DNA from: Coenobita brevimanus
Taxonomy: Eukaryota > Arthropoda > Malacostraca > Decapoda > Coenobitidae
Assembly: GCA_032717465.1 (NCBI GenBank)
Contig: CM064732.1
Span: 21,546,942 to 21,610,941, forward strand
Length of the DNA stretch: 64,000 bases
Reading direction: 5' to 3'
The translations under genes and the position numbers were made by a program. Below the pieces are notes generated by a model that did no database searches, had not been told where the DNA came from, and worked only from the letters and a program-made list of their open reading frames with translations. Of this stretch, positions 63,999 through 64,000 are shown one piece after another (the stretch's first letter is position 1; each line of letters opens with the position of its first letter).

Positions 63999-64000
63999 TT

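Overview
The window looks like gene-poor, repeat-dominated nuclear DNA from an arthropod, most likely a decapod crustacean. I base this on very long CA/GT, GA/TC and AT microsatellites, dense non-LTR retrotransposons of types I know from crustacean and other marine-invertebrate genomes, TTAA- and TWA-flanked MITEs, and no bacterial signals (no operons, Shine-Dalgarno spacing or terminators). I found no convincing host protein gene, rRNA or tRNA gene. The only long open frames belong to mobile elements and one viral-type envelope gene. The species cannot be fixed from the sequence.

Layout. 0.6-1.45 kb: hAT-like TIR element rich in GCGGA motifs. 2.5-3.6 kb: microsatellites and a purine-only-like tract. 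5.3 kb: tiny TTAA-flanked MITE. 6.5-7.3 kb: reverse fragment of LINE family E. 7.8-8.7 kb: long palindromic element. 8.8-11.7 kb: RTE-like LINE with a PHD-type zinc finger downstream of the reverse transcriptase (RT). 11.8-13.5 kb: decayed copy of a repeated arthropod gene family. 13.6-18.0 kb: reverse LINE A (A2 subfamily), split by a family C LINE with an 11-bp target duplication. 18.1-19.7 kb: reverse LINE B fragment with a forward LINE B nested in it. 19.74-20.11 kb: 368-bp non-autonomous derivative of LINE A with a perfect 12-bp target duplication. 20.3-21.5 kb: second E fragment. 21.7-22.3 kb: degenerate tandem repeat. 23.5-24.2 kb: giant dinucleotide arrays, then a SINE. 24.57-27.74 kb: full-length forward LINE A1. 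29.9-30.25 kb: dimeric 3'-tail repeat. 31.75-32.27 kb: tRNA-derived SINE abutting an A2 5' leader. 33.94-37.08 kb: full-length reverse LINE A1 with a 10-bp target duplication. 37.36-38.10 kb: PIF/Harbinger remnant. 39.16-43.73 kb: forward LINE B split by a nearly intact full-length reverse LINE B. 44.09-44.38 kb: Harbinger MITE with TAA target duplication. 50.2-52.3 kb: tandem 3'-tail repeats, interrupted by a 5'-truncated LINE A1 with a 10-bp target duplication. 53.84-54.25 kb: TIR MITE. 55.9-56.7 kb: piggyBac-like element. 58.3-61.0 kb: forward LINE B. 61.05 kb to the end: 3' part of an env-bearing LTR element on the minus strand, running off the window.

How the parts relate. LINE families A, B, C, E and the RTE-like one encode (or once encoded) an APE-type endonuclease plus RT and moved by target-primed reverse transcription. 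The target duplications, 5' truncations and (GATA)n or poly(A) tails are visible. SINEs, the 368-bp A2 derivative, MITEs and the Harbinger remnant are non-autonomous and would depend on proteins supplied elsewhere. Several insertions sit inside other elements or microsatellites, so relative ages can be read: C is younger than its A2 host, full-length B is younger than the B it splits, and A1 is younger than the tail-repeat array. The most notable objects are the env gene with its putative LTR, the A2 derivative that proves a leader-plus-tail unit is mobile, the swap of 5' leaders between A1 and A2, and the nearly intact LINE B.
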